DNA of 64,000 bases from Monomorium pharaonis (lineage: Eukaryota; Arthropoda; Insecta; Hymenoptera; Formicidae). A program made the position numbers and the translations under genes. The stretch covers positions 27,179,190 to 27,243,189 of the forward strand of contig NC_050472.1 in assembly GCF_013373865.1 (NCBI RefSeq), in the 5' to 3' direction. The notes beneath the pieces were generated by a model. That model saw nothing but the letters and a program-made list of their open reading frames with translations. It ran no database searches and was not told the origin of the DNA. Shown piece after piece: positions 38,801 through 50,347 of this stretch (within the stretch, counting starts at the first letter, position 1; every line of letters starts with the position of its first letter).

Positions 38801-41353
38801 AAAGAATATCTTTTCATGTGTAAGCCAAAGGATGATTTACGCATAGACTTCAGATTGATGGAGTTTAACGATATCGTAAATAAATATCTTCAAAATGATC
38901 CAGAATCACGACAAAGGAGGCTTTATATACGCACATATGTAAGACCTGTTAGCGGTAGAGTAAATGGCCTAATTACTGTTTCAAATACTGAAAATCCAAT
39001 TTTAAATGTTTATTTAATTAGGAGATTAAAGTTACAGTTTTAATCAAATGTTGTATCAATAAGTAAACTTTTAAAAAATTTAAATAAAATTAAATACAAT
39101 TATATAGTAATCTAATATATATATTATTACACCTGATTTAATTTATGTATTTATATACAAAGCATTTAGGATCATTTTCATTTGGGATATATAGTACTAT
39201 GTATTAGTATTAGTAATTGGGCGATATTTACATTTTGTTTAGATTTGATTTCAATAAATTATCCACTATCCTTATGCAATTTGTAGAGTGTTGTGCCATT
39301 AAATGAAGAATGCGGCTTAATAGAATGGGTACCAAATCTGGTTGGTCTTCGACCTACTATTATGAATTTATATGTAGAAAAAGGCATTGCACCTACGAAT
39401 AAGGAACTCAAAACAATGATATGTGGTAAGCTATATTATATGGTTATTCGGCGTTTATGTGAAAACAATTATTTTACCTGATTTTAAATCTTTTTGTCAG
39501 ATAAAAAAGATCCGTTTGAAAAGAAGAAACAAATATTTTTGGAGAGGCTATTACCACGACATCCTCCTGTATTTGGAGATTGGTTTCGCATCATGTTCCC
39601 TGATTCATACGGATGGTTTGTCAATAAAATGTTTTTCTTAATTTTGTATATGTATAGGTACATATTGGACAAAATTTAATTAATTACAACTAAGAATTTA
39701 GTTTTTGATAATAAACAATTAAAATTAGTTATTTTGAAATAAATCTTAGGCATTAATTAATTAAATTGTTAATTACTAAAGTAAATTGATGAAAGAAATG
39801 GTATATAGTTGTGATTAATTTAATCGATTAAAAATTATTAACTATTTCAGATTTAAAAAATTAACTGTTAATTATAGACCTATAAATTTTCACTTTTTTT
39901 GTATAGTCTGGAAAAGAAGTGATTTTTCGTAGTTTTTTGTATGCTAAGTACTCTTCTTTTTTAGACCGCAAATTTATGCAGGCTTGTATTATTAATCGTT
40001 AGTTTTAGTCACTAATTTATAGCATTTTAATTGATAGCAAAATATTGATAGCTCATTGATTAATATAAAATTTAGAATATTTATTTATTAATATCGATTT
40101 GAATATCTTTTCGATTCATTCTTTAAGTTCGTAATTGTTCGCAAAAATTATGAATATAATTTTTTTATGTGATAAAAAATTATATAATGTAATTACTATT
40201 TTTTTAACTAATTATATATTATTACATTATAATTATAAATCAAATTATTGAAGTAAATTAATGATGTTTTATTTATTTCAATAAATTGATTAAATCAACT
40301 ATGATTATACTTATCATTAATTCTTTATCGTTTGTTTTAGTTAAGCAAATAATTTGAAACTGTTTTACAATTAATTTTATTAATCGATTATAAATTATAT
40401 TATTATGATTATATATTTTTTAAATATTTAGCTATTTATTTTAGTTAACAAATAAATTAATTGATGTCTAACACTGGTAAATATCGTTATACAATTTTTT
40501 TAAAAGGTACGAAGCTCGCACAGCGTACATTAGGACAACTGCTGTTATGTCCATGGTGGGATATATACTTGGGCTTGGTGATCGTCACGGAGAAAATATA
40601 TTATTCGATTCTACATGCGGAGATTGCGTACATGTCGATTTCAACTGCTTGTTTAACAAGGTAATCTTGTGCTTAGAAATTTGAAAAACAAGAAACACGA
40701 ATATGAAATTATATATTTCTCTCATATATTTTACATACACATATATTCGTATATAATGTAACACACGCGCACACATATCATAAAAACATGTAATTGTTAT
40801 TTCTCATTTTATTAACTATTTATTCTAATTACTGTACTGTATATCTTTATAATTGTCAGGGCGAATTTTTGGAATATCCTGAACGAGTACCTTTTCGCTT
40901 AACGCATAATATGGTAGATGCTATGGGTCCTTTAAAATTTGAAGGACCATTTAGACGCTCCTGCCAAATTACTATGCGAGTACTTCGGCAAGAATCGAGT
41001 ACGTTACTGAGTGTACTTACACCTTTTGTGTACGATCCACTCGTCAGTTGGAATAAGAATCAGCCTGGTGAAGCAGCTGAAAAGACAAATGAAAAAGTAT
41101 AATGAATATACTCTTTTGTATAAATTATATAAGAAAAGATGCAAGAATAATCCATTAATTTTTGTTTTAGGCCGTAGAACATATAAAAAACATTGAGCAA
41201 CGATTGAAAGGCTTGATACGATATCCTGGAAGAAAGGCAGAAAATATCGCGTTACATCTCAGCGTTGAAGGGCAAACTAATCATTTAATTTTGGAAGCAA
41301 CAAATATAGATAATCTGTGCCAAATGTATTTCGGTTGGGGTGCATATTTGTAG
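23890..41353 (+). CDS. ATR: Serine/threonine-protein kinase ATR (mei-41 orthologue), 40 exons
   Basis: DNA-damage and replication-stress checkpoint kinase of the PIKK family, nuclear, acting with ATRIP. The rebuilt protein is about 2,485 residues, close to fly Mei-41 and human ATR. Order: helical HEAT-type N-terminus, probable UME region (exons 28907-29653), FAT domain (about 32-38 kb), PI3K-type kinase, FATC. The kinase core shows MCKPKDDLR with the ATP-site lysine near residue 2172, GLGDRHGENI (D2320, H2322, N2325) and HVDF (D2339); the tail ends in CQMYFGWGAYL. Every junction keeps phase: 23890-23933, 24590-24792, 24874-25044, 25551-25702, 25780-25929, 25992-26190, 26272-26411, 26534-27102, 27833-28003, 28332-28814, 28907-29084, 29210-29455, 29537-29653, 29750-29872, 30403-30650, 30716-30928, 31002-31173, 31266-31392, 31922-32046, 32160-32320, 32391-32551, 33046-33239, 33332-33416, 33515-33660, 33738-33854, 34158-34297, 34385-34609, 35374-35634, 35825-36050, 36873-37057, 37138-37328, 37441-37613, 38207-38350, 38477-38634, 38707-38938, 39287-39425, 39501-39615, 40507-40660, 40860-41096, 41171-41353. 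The intron at 24793-24873 is uncertain because the frame also reads through it. Confidence 0.95.
28067..28285. repeat. GTAAC-rich inverted element in an ATR intron
   Basis: The right end reads, in reverse complement, AATTGGAAAGTAACATATTAC, and the left end GATTGGAAACATTATTAT. The interior repeats GTAAC and GTTAC in both orientations. The same type of termini and interior occurs at 56312-56710. Probably an old MITE family (GTTGGAAAGTAAC-type ends); boundaries are approximate. Confidence 0.45.
30211..30280. repeat. TG/TGCG compound microsatellite in an ATR intron
   Basis: Alternating TG, CG and TGCG units seen directly between exons ending 29872 and starting 30403. Confidence 0.9.
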
Positions 41354-41555
41354 ATTATCGCCAAAACAGGATTACGTGCAGAATAGGATCTCTGGTACGT
41401 GAAAGTATAATAAATAATAAGGATATTAATGAATAATAATGAGAAATCAATGCTGTACAAACCGTACTGTGACGGAACTTCTACAATTTTTAAATATCGT
41501 ATTTTTTCAATATTATATTTTCCAATTACACATTTACGATTACACATTTACTCGA

Positions 41556-43799
41556 TTATAATTTGACAATAGTTTCATCTGAACCAAAACTGCGGAGCAA
41601 CATGAAATACGAGGCAGCCGTACTCAAAACCTACAAATATTAAAATTAAAAGATATTTTTATTACATACATATTACAGAAATAATTTTAATATACTTGTT
41701 AGAAATGAAAAAAGATGATTTCTTACTGCATTAAAATTTTCTAGATGCATTACATAGAATTTGCCTGCGGTTATTTTACTAGATTTCTGACTACGCAGAA
41801 TGAGCATATATATCTCAGTTTTAACTAAAACTGGCAGTTTATACCAAGCAATTGTATACACAGTTTTATAAATCATCGAACTCTATAATATAATATACAT
41901 AACATGTCTATAATGCAGTATATGTACACACATGTATGTGTATATATATCTCTGACTATATACATCCTTTTAACAGGACAGCTTATCTTATAACCTTATT
42001 TTATTATTACCTCGTATATCAAATCGTCACCGGGTATACAAAAGAGCAGTAATTGAAAAAGAGCCATGATTAAATATGAGATATATTTAATTGATTTGGA
42101 GATTATACCTGCAGTTATATTTGCAGTTGCAATTTGCAAACCTACTAGACATATTATGAGACTGCTAGCTAATGTTTGCAGAAATAACATTGGGCTAAAA
42201 ACTGTTTCCATGTAATCACAAAACCTAAATACAAAATAAAAATATTTTGTGATTATGTACAGAGTGTTCGACAAGTAAGAGAAAATTTAAGGAATAATGA
42301 TCAAATGAGATAAAAATCAAGAATAACAAAAGTACGAGTTTTTTTATTTATTAAATTAATGGTTAAATTCATGTGCTGTAGACAGTGTAGACATTTCTTA
42401 CGTGAATATTTAAATTTCCAGAATTGCAGAATTAAAAATAACAAAATTTCGGTGGAGGCTTTGTTTTTTAATTATAATACCTAAATATTCAAGACTTTTA
42501 GGTACTTTTTACATAAATATTTAAACATTTAAAAAAACAGTCTTAATCACAATTTTATTTTTTATTTTTGTCTTATTTTATCATTTAAAAGTACTCTTTA
42601 CATTTTTTTCCCACCTATTACTGAACACTTCGTAATAATTACAACAAATATTAATTATTTGAAATTCTTACCAAAGAATTGTATAATGATGTTTGATGAC
42701 TTCTACCATATGCAATTTAATATTTTGTAGATTTGTTTTAATGTATTCGTCTTGTGCCTAAATAAAAAAAAGTATTCAGTCTATATTTACAGAAACATAA
42801 TAGCTATTACATGAATAATACAGAAACGTAATATATTAATTTATAATAATATAATGATAAACAAAAAGCTTTTGAATAAATACTAACGAAATTGATTTTA
42901 ATGTTAATGTCTTTTATTTTTTTTTTAAGTACTTTGAAATGACCACATGTATGAAATAATGCTGTCGCAATTAGAGTATCGGTTCCCAAGATAACAAGTC
43001 CACACAAGCTTGTGGCTACCATTTGTGAAATATAAATAATCTGTTTAAAAATTAGAGTATATACGAATATTATTATTACTTTAATAATTTCAATGAGATC
43101 TTGAAAATAAGAAGTTTACCTCGTACATTGGAAAACTATAATAAGATTCTGGATATAAAGCTAAAAATGGAAAATGCTTTGTACTGTTATCGTTAGTGCC
43201 TTTGATTGCAGTAATAAATATCTCGATTATAGGTAGACTGAAGAAGAATGTTAAAGAATTACAAATCAAAAATAAATAACCTTTAGTAAATAAATATCCT
43301 TTTTTTATATATCTGCAAGTAAACATGATGTAATACGATGTGTATTAATTGACGCACTTGTGTAATTTATAATTTGGAGAAATTTATACATTGCATATAC
43401 ATCCGTGTGTTCTTTTGAAATATATGTTGTCATTATATCCCAATAATCTGTTAACATGTATTTTATAAAGGGATCCATTTTTCTTCTGTTACTTATCCAA
43501 ACTAGTGATTTTAATAAGGCAAGTAAAATAGTGAGTAATACTGAACTGTAAAAATAACAAAAATATAATTGTCTGAATCTTTTTTAAGAAGACTGAAGAG
43601 TCAGATTATTCGAAAATCTTTAACATTTTTTATGAACGAATTAAATGTGCGAAATTGTCAAATGTTATATAATATTTTCAAATGTTAAATGTTGCTACCA
43701 TGCTCAGTACTTAATATTACCTACATTACTGTTCCATGTTGGGTTAAGAAAAATTTCGTAACTTACAATAAAGAATAAAAATAAAAAATATAATCTCAT
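41556..43799 (-). CDS. Odorant receptor (7tm_6 type), one junction out of frame
   Basis: Minus-strand exons 43711-43799, 43358-43545, 43120-43312, 42888-43040, 42672-42757, 42011-42224, 41727-41882 and 41556-41630 give about 385 residues, the usual length of an insect olfactory receptor. The C-terminal block is diagnostic: WYKLPVLVKTEI, LRSQKSSKITAGKF and SYFMLLRSF before the stop. Such receptors are ligand-gated ion channels working with Orco in antennal neuron dendrites. The junction between exons 43358-43545 and 43120-43312 fails: the donor leaves one base where two are needed, and the gap is only 45 bp, short for an intron. One lost base would explain the frame. The N-terminus is short and starts at MRLYFLFLFF, so a first exon may be missing. 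Exon 1 ends in a weak donor (AA/GTACTG). It is either a recent pseudogene or a sequence error. Tail-to-tail with ATR, 200 bp apart. Confidence 0.75.
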
Positions 43800-44000
43800 T
43801 TCTATACTAAAGATATAGAAATTTTTAGCCTCTCTACAAAACGTAAGTCTAGCTACGCTCCTGGAGACAAAAACTGCTGTGTATGTACGTCGCGTAGAGC
43901 AGTTATGTATGATGCTTCGTGTTGGCAATATCGCTAGTATTCTTTAATCGATTTTAATAAATATTTAAAAAATCATAGAAGGCATATTCAAACATTTGTC
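43800..44000. promoter_or_regulatory. Short divergent upstream region (receptor / P450 pseudogene)
   Basis: Only about 200 bp separate the receptor start on the minus strand from the start codon of the P450 pseudogene on the plus strand. Any promoters here must overlap. No TATA/Inr pair is convincing. Confidence 0.3.
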
Positions 44001-45517
44001 ATGGAATATTGGTCGATATTATTATCAATAGTGATTGTCGCGTTCAGCACTTATTATTTTTTAAAAAATTTTAATTTCTTTAAAAGACATGGTGTTATAC
44101 ATATACCGCCTGTTCCATTATTTGGAACCATGACATCGATTATATTTCATCGAGAATCATTCGTCGATTCCATTATGAAGATATATAATTTCAATCCAGA
44201 TGCAAAGTATTTTGGATTCTACGCCATGACAAATCCAGTCGTTTTGCTTCGCGATCCGGAACTTATTAAGTCCATCCTTATTAAGAATTTCGAGGCATTT
44301 CCACATCGTAGTTTCTCCGAGATAAAAGAGTCTATATTTGAAAAAAATTTGTTTTCTCTTTACGGAGAAAAGTGGCGGAACCTGAGAACTCTGTTAAGTC
44401 CATCTTTCACATCCAGCAAGATGAAAATGATGTTCACGTTGATGTCAGAATGTGCTGAGGATTTTGCTAAATTTCTGTCAACATTGCCGGAAGATAAATG
44501 CGAGATTAACAGACGCCTTCTCTAAATATACGACCGACGTCATCGCCACATATGCCTTTGGAATTAAAATCGACTCTATGAAAGATCCGACAAACAAGTT
44601 CTACGTTTACAGCAAAGAATCGACTAACTTCGCAAAAAGAAGTCACGCCTTAAAGTTCATTTTTCTGAAAACTCCCTAATCTGGGACGAATTCTCAATAT
44701 AAGACTTGTAAATGAATATGTGATTAACTTTTTCAAGGATATTATAAAGACTACAGTCACTACGCGTGATATGGAGCATATTACACGTCCGGATATGCTG
44801 CAGTTAATGATGGACACTAGAGGCAAAGAAAATCGCAAAGAACTGGACATTGATGATATGACCTCACAGGCATTTATCTTTTTCTTCAATGGCTTTGGGA
44901 TTAACGCGACTGCGATGTCCTTTGCAGCTCTCGAGATCGCAGCTAATCCAGAAGTTCAGATCAAACTGCGAAAAGAAATCGACAAGATTTTGGAGGAGTC
45001 GAAGAATGGAGAAGTGTCTTACGAATCTGTTAATCGACTTGAATATTTAGATGCAGTAATAAGCGAAGTTCTCAGATTATATCCACCAGCCCCTTTCTTA
45101 GAGAGAGCATGTGACAAATTTTATGAATTACCACCTGCATTGCCAGGTGAGAAACCATTTGTCATGAAAAAAAGTATGAATATTTTTATTCCGGTTTACA
45201 CGATACATCATGATGAAAAGTACTATGATAATCCAGAGAAATTTTATCCAGAAAGATTTTTAAATAACAAAATGCACAATTGTCCATATTACATCCCATT
45301 TGGATTAGGACCAAGAATGTATATAGCTAACAGGTTCGCCTTGCTGGAATTCAAGGTCTTACTGTTTTATTTATTAGCGCGATGTGAACTGAAACTTGGT
45401 GCGAAAACTACGTATCCAATAAAATTTAGCAAAGGTTTGGTACTGATGCCGGAAAATGGATTCTGGCTGAATATTCAACATAGAAAAGATATGCATCCTG
45501 TATTGAAGTCTACATAG
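44001..45517 (+). pseudogene. CYP9-type cytochrome P450 pseudogene
   Basis: The frame starts MEYWSILLSIVIV and follows the two intact P450s downstream throughout, without introns. It breaks twice. Near 44509 the frame shifts between CEI and DAFSKYTTDV, and near 44676 an extra C shifts it between IFLKT and NLGRILN. The haem loop reads FGLGPRMYIANRFAL, so the cysteine that holds the haem iron has become tyrosine and the conserved glycine alanine. The I-helix motif AGFET of the neighbour is NGFGI here, losing the acid/threonine pair. WRNLR (helix C) and EVLR (ExxR) are still present. Without the cysteine no P450 chemistry is possible, so the gene is dead even if the frameshifts were sequencing faults. 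It is the first member of the tandem array. Confidence 0.9.
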
Positions 45518-46889
45518 TGAATAAAGTTTCAAGAAAAACATTAAAAAATATAATGAAAAATAACAATTGTAATAAAAATTATTTTTGTAATGGAAATTAC
45601 TATAGATACGTTTTTATAAATGCATATATTATATTATTATGTACTGTAAGAAAAAATTTAAGTTTATGTATTGAAATTATTTGTTGCAAATATTAATAAT
45701 TAATTATTATTGGATAAGTTGAACTCAATGACAATAAAATAGAAACTAATGTGACAATTTTTACAGGATCGAATCTAAATTATGTATAATTTATTGAATT
45801 TATAATTTCTTAGAGGAACAAAAAGAAAGGAACAATAAAAATATAACAATAATGTATAGTTTATAGAAATTTATATTATTAAATAATAGATAGCATAATA
45901 ACAATTTAATAACTTGCATTGGTCACTGAAGTCGGCTGCCTGATATAAAAATATAATTTTGCTTTCTATTGAGTTTTTTTTTTCAGAATTAGCGTGGGTT
46001 AAAAAATTCGGTGTTAAGAAAAAAAATTGTTTTCTGCACTGACAATTAATTATAATTCATCTCAATAAAATAATATTTAGATTCTCTTCTTTATAAGATA
46101 TACTTATGCGCAATATGTGTACAAAAATTATTTGCAAACTGTCTTGTATAAACGAACAAAGCAATGTTTTAGTTCATTGTTTTTTATCGTGATATCTCAT
46201 ATGACATATCATTTAATATAATCGCGCACAATTTTGATATTTTGTGAAGTGTTTATACTGCGACTTAATGGAATGACATCATCGCGAGAAAGAAACAATG
46301 AAGTATAACATATAAAAACAAGTTCTCTTTTTTCTCTGTTAAAAAATTAAAGTAAAACTTATGTGCAGTTTTAAAAGATGAAGAGATTGAGATATCGGTA
46401 AGGTACATAGAACAAATGAAGAAAAATGTAGAATAGATGCGCAGGGAAGAATACAAGAAAAAAAGTAGGAAAAATTTTAAAACAAAGATGAACGGATCCT
46501 TGACAAATAGATTAAGGTAGTTAAATTATGTAGGGTTGGATTTTGCGGGTATCTAAAAGGGATATGTTAAAATGTTCAATTTGACAAAATGAAATTGTTC
46601 CACTAGTCCTCTCCTGTTCTTCCTCGTTCTATTACTTTTCGTGCATTGTCCCTTTTCGTTTCTTTTATTTCTTATTTTTGCGATTATTCTCGCACTAGAT
46701 AAAAAATCAAATTTTTCATTAATAAAAAATTATTTCTTACATTTGATACAAAAAATAAAAATTATCCTTCTTTATTTTTTGTATGACACTTTAAATATAT
46801 TTAGTATGTAAGATCAATCGCAAGAAAATATTTTATTTGTTGCGTTTTATACAATATGTAAAAAGTATATTACAAATGTACATTGTAAG

Positions 46890-46938
<49 letters not shown>

Positions 46939-48072
46939 CTATCGCTTCACGTTGACTCTTCAACCTTTAATATTATAATAATATATATCGATTAAATATT
47001 TATATATTAATTTTAATGATAGTATGACTGAACCAATTATTGATAGTATGACTGAAAGTCAAAACAAGCTTGCGAATAACGCAATTTAGTGTGTGAACTT
47101 GAATGTACAAGTGCAGTACAAATCAGTTTACATAATTATGTTGGTCTCATTATATATCATATAAGGATAAATTTACATAATTCAGCTGTACAAACTATTT
47201 TCTTAATGTTTGAAACATCCTTTAAATTGATTAATTTTCAAATACAAATAAACGTGTTGTCGAATTTACATTAAAATTAGGATCACATAAAGCATAAATA
47301 AATAATGCATCTTTTTATATCGAAGAATTCACGCTATCATCGGGTGGATCAGATACAAAGTGTTAGCAATGCTCAATTGGTCGCTGGCATTGATAAAGCG
47401 GTAGGTCAATTTGGCTTCAACATGTTCTCACAGCGAACATTTCTATTTATGACTCGATCACTTATCATGTGATTTATACTACCATGCTATGAGAGCTTTT
47501 TGCGCTCTAAAGTAAGATTAATAAAGTCATTGTGTATACCAGAAATGATCAGCTATGTATTACTGATTGAGGATCTTTCAAGATTGTCTTTTGTATACCG
47601 TATTATTGTGATATTTATTTCATTTACTTTATTAATTTAATATAAATTTTTTAATTGACTTTTTTCAACAATTTATCACACACGCATAATATGTAAATAT
47701 AAATTAAGTATTTTTTTCTAAATCTCGTCTCTGTACATTATAAAATAACAAAGCATTTTTCTTTCTTTTTATCTCTTTTTCTTACGTAATTTTCTCTTAA
47801 GTGACATCATGAAGTTGCAATGAACCATTGGCAGATAGCTCTACCTCATCTACTTCGGTATGAACGGCAGTCGTAAGCGAGAATTCCAAGCGAGCAGATC
47901 GCTTTAACTTGATAAAATAATTAATCACGTTCAACATATTGCATTGGATTATAACCTGAGAGTTGCCTTACACAATTGTAAACAGTGATATTAGCACACA
48001 AGCTTTTACGACACTGGTGTTTAACTTTATTTCGAACAAAAGTGGGTACTCCGATTAAATAAATCGTCTATT
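45518..48072. other. Non-coding stretch between P450 genes
   Basis: No gene supported. It has an AT run at 46891-46935 and otherwise AT-rich sequence. The last few hundred bases are the presumed promoter of the P450 at 48073; there is no clear TATA box at a suitable distance. Confidence 0.45.
46891..46935. repeat. AT dinucleotide microsatellite
   Basis: About 22 AT units, seen directly. Confidence 0.9.
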
Positions 48073-49641
48073 ATGGAATACTGGACGATTGCCTTATCAA
48101 TATTAGCCGTTGTACTCACTATTTATTACTACTCGTCTCGCAAAAACTCGAACGAATTTCAACAACATGGAATTCCACATGCAAAAAAAAATTCTATCTT
48201 AGGATGGATTTGGAAAGTTTTCATTCGACCAAGAAGCTTCGCCGAAATTATTAAAGAATTATACGAAGTTCATTCCGATGCTAAGTACATTGGTGCTTTT
48301 AATTTCTCACAACCAATCGTAATAATTCGCGATCTTGAACTGATCAAATCTATTGCTATAAAAAATTTCGACGCATTCCAAGATCATCGTTTCTTTGGCA
48401 ATGAAACTCAAGATCCGCTTTTTGGAACAAATCTATTTGCCCTTCGTGGCGACAAATGGCGCGACATGAGAGTGCTTCTGAGTCCAGCTTTTACAGCTAG
48501 CAAAATGAAGGCAATGTTTCAATTGATATCCGAATGTGGTGTGAATTTTTCCGAGTACTTGATGAACGTACCGATGGATAAGCGCGTTATGGAAATGAAA
48601 GACATATTCACGAGGTACGCCAATGACGTGATAGCCACGTGCGCCTTTGGTATTAATGTGGACTCAATGAGAAATCCGGAAAACAATTTTTATATGTTTG
48701 GCAAAAAAGCGACAAACTTTGGCACAGTTGCTCTTATAAAAATCTTGTTGTATCAACATATGCCATCGCTAATACGTTTATTCAACATTCAATTAATAGA
48801 TAATCGTATTAATGCATTCTTTGTAAATCTGGTAGCTGACACTATAAGGACTAGAGAGGAAAAAGGCATTACACGTCCAGATATGATTCAACTGTTGATG
48901 GACAGCAGAGGTAAAAGAGAACCCGAGAGAGAATTGACCATTTTGAACATGACATCGCAGGCGTTTATTTTCTTTGTCGCTGGCTTCGAGACCAGCTCGA
49001 CGTTGATGAGTTTCGTGGCGCACGAAATTGCCGTCAATCCGGATGTCCAAGAGAAGCTGCAAAATGAGATCGACAAGGTTTTAGAAGACACGAACGGTCA
49101 TCCATCTTACGAGGCGATTAACGAAATGAAATATCTTAATGCGGTCACCAATGAGGCTCTCAGAAAATATCCACCGCAACCAATGACTGATAGATTATGC
49201 GTGAAGAATTTCGAGCTGCCTGCGACACTGCCGAACGCAAAACCGTATCTCGTGAAGGAAGGAACGATACTCTGGATACCATTTTACGCGCTTCAACACG
49301 ATTCAAAATACTTTCCAGAACCGGACAAATTCAAACCCGAGAGGTTCCTTGACGATGGAGATCAGTGTACCTTTGACGCTTATCATCCGTTTGGATTAGG
49401 TCCGAGAATGTGCATCGGTAACAGATTCGCACTGATGGAGACGAGGACTTTGTTGTTTCACCTTCTGGCTCGTTGCCAATTAAAGCCATGCGAAAAGACT
49501 TCGATACCTGTGAAGCTGCAGAGAAAGGGATTCTCAATGCGAATCGAAGGCGGTTTTTGGTTGAACATTGTTCCCAGAGAGAATCAACATCGTACGATTA
49601 CAGAACCAAACCAGTCGTGTCGATTCCAGGTTCCAAAGTAA
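48073..49641 (+). CDS. Cytochrome P450, CYP9-type (probable CYP9e2-like), intact
   Basis: A single uninterrupted frame of 522 residues, normal for microsomal insect P450s. It opens with an N-terminal membrane anchor (MEYWTIALSILAVVLTIYYY). The usual landmarks are all present: helix C WRDMR (W about 129), I-helix AGFETSS (about 303-309), ExxR EALR (361-364), and the haem loop FGLGPRMCIGNRF with the ligand cysteine at about 447. CYP9 members of clan 3 oxidise plant toxins, insecticides and other lipophilic compounds at the endoplasmic reticulum with cytochrome P450 reductase. Assignment to CYP9 rests on overall resemblance; the exact subfamily needs a tree. It is the middle gene of a same-strand tandem array, with a pseudogene before and a close paralogue after. 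No introns were seen. Confidence 0.92.
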   Translation: MEYWTIALSILAVVLTIYYYSSRKNSNEFQQHGIPHAKKNSILGWIWKVFIRPRSFAEIIKELYEVHSDAKYIGAFNFSQPIVIIRDLELIKSIAIKNFDAFQDHRFFGNETQDPLFGTNLFALRGDKWRDMRVLLSPAFTASKMKAMFQLISECGVNFSEYLMNVPMDKRVMEMKDIFTRYANDVIATCAFGINVDSMRNPENNFYMFGKKATNFGTVALIKILLYQHMPSLIRLFNIQLIDNRINAFFVNLVADTIRTREEKGITRPDMIQLLMDSRGKREPERELTILNMTSQAFIFFVAGFETSSTLMSFVAHEIAVNPDVQEKLQNEIDKVLEDTNGHPSYEAINEMKYLNAVTNEALRKYPPQPMTDRLCVKNFELPATLPNAKPYLVKEGTILWIPFYALQHDSKYFPEPDKFKPERFLDDGDQCTFDAYHPFGLGPRMCIGNRFALMETRTLLFHLLARCQLKPCEKTSIPVKLQRKGFSMRIEGGFWLNIVPRENQHRTITEPNQSCRFQVPK

Positions 49642-50347
49642 CCCAAGGACGCAGTGTTAAATATAACTAGTAGTAAGAATATTCAAAATATAAAAGTCTG
49701 CATGTGTGTGCGCACGCACACACACACACACATACAATATTAATAAGAAAAATTAATATGCAAACATTTGCGAGATATCATGTATGGCAAATCTATAATT
49801 TACTTCAAGGACGAAAGCAGTTTTGACAAAATTTTTTTTTCTATTGTTAAAAACTAGAGACTAGTCAAAGTTGTATATAGACAATTTAATGCAATTTTGT
49901 GACTTTGTATTAAATTATTGTTTATTGATATAAATCACATTATATTAACAGTAAGTAAAACGTGGCAAATATATCTGAAAATATTAAATAAATCGACAAA
50001 TGTAGCATATTTTATCTCTGTTGCAAATTTATTATGCTGATAACAACAAAGATAATAACAGAGATACTTGTGATTAGAACACAAAATACGTTATTTCAAT
50101 AACACTTACGTAAGCGATGACGAATCGGTTGCCATATTAGAAAGATTGTCTCGATGTAGCAAGCAGTTGACCGACAGCTTCCGACACGTAACGTTGTACC
50201 TCAATATCTCTTTTTGTTAACAGCACGATAAATAAAAATATTCAAGAAACAAACTGATTACAAGAAAAGTTGCAATTGATTTCAATTTCCAAAAAACTAT
50301 ATGGTGTTCATAGTTCGGCAGTATTACATAGATATATATCCATCAAT
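49642..50347. other. Intergenic region of the P450 array
   Basis: Holds a short GT/CA compound repeat at about 49704-49733 and AT-rich sequence, then the presumed promoter of the next P450. Nothing else is supported. Confidence 0.4.

Noticed and set aside
50270..50347. Upstream extension of the third P450 frame
   Set aside because: It has no ATG before 50348, and the membrane anchor starts right after the ATG there, as in the paralogue.
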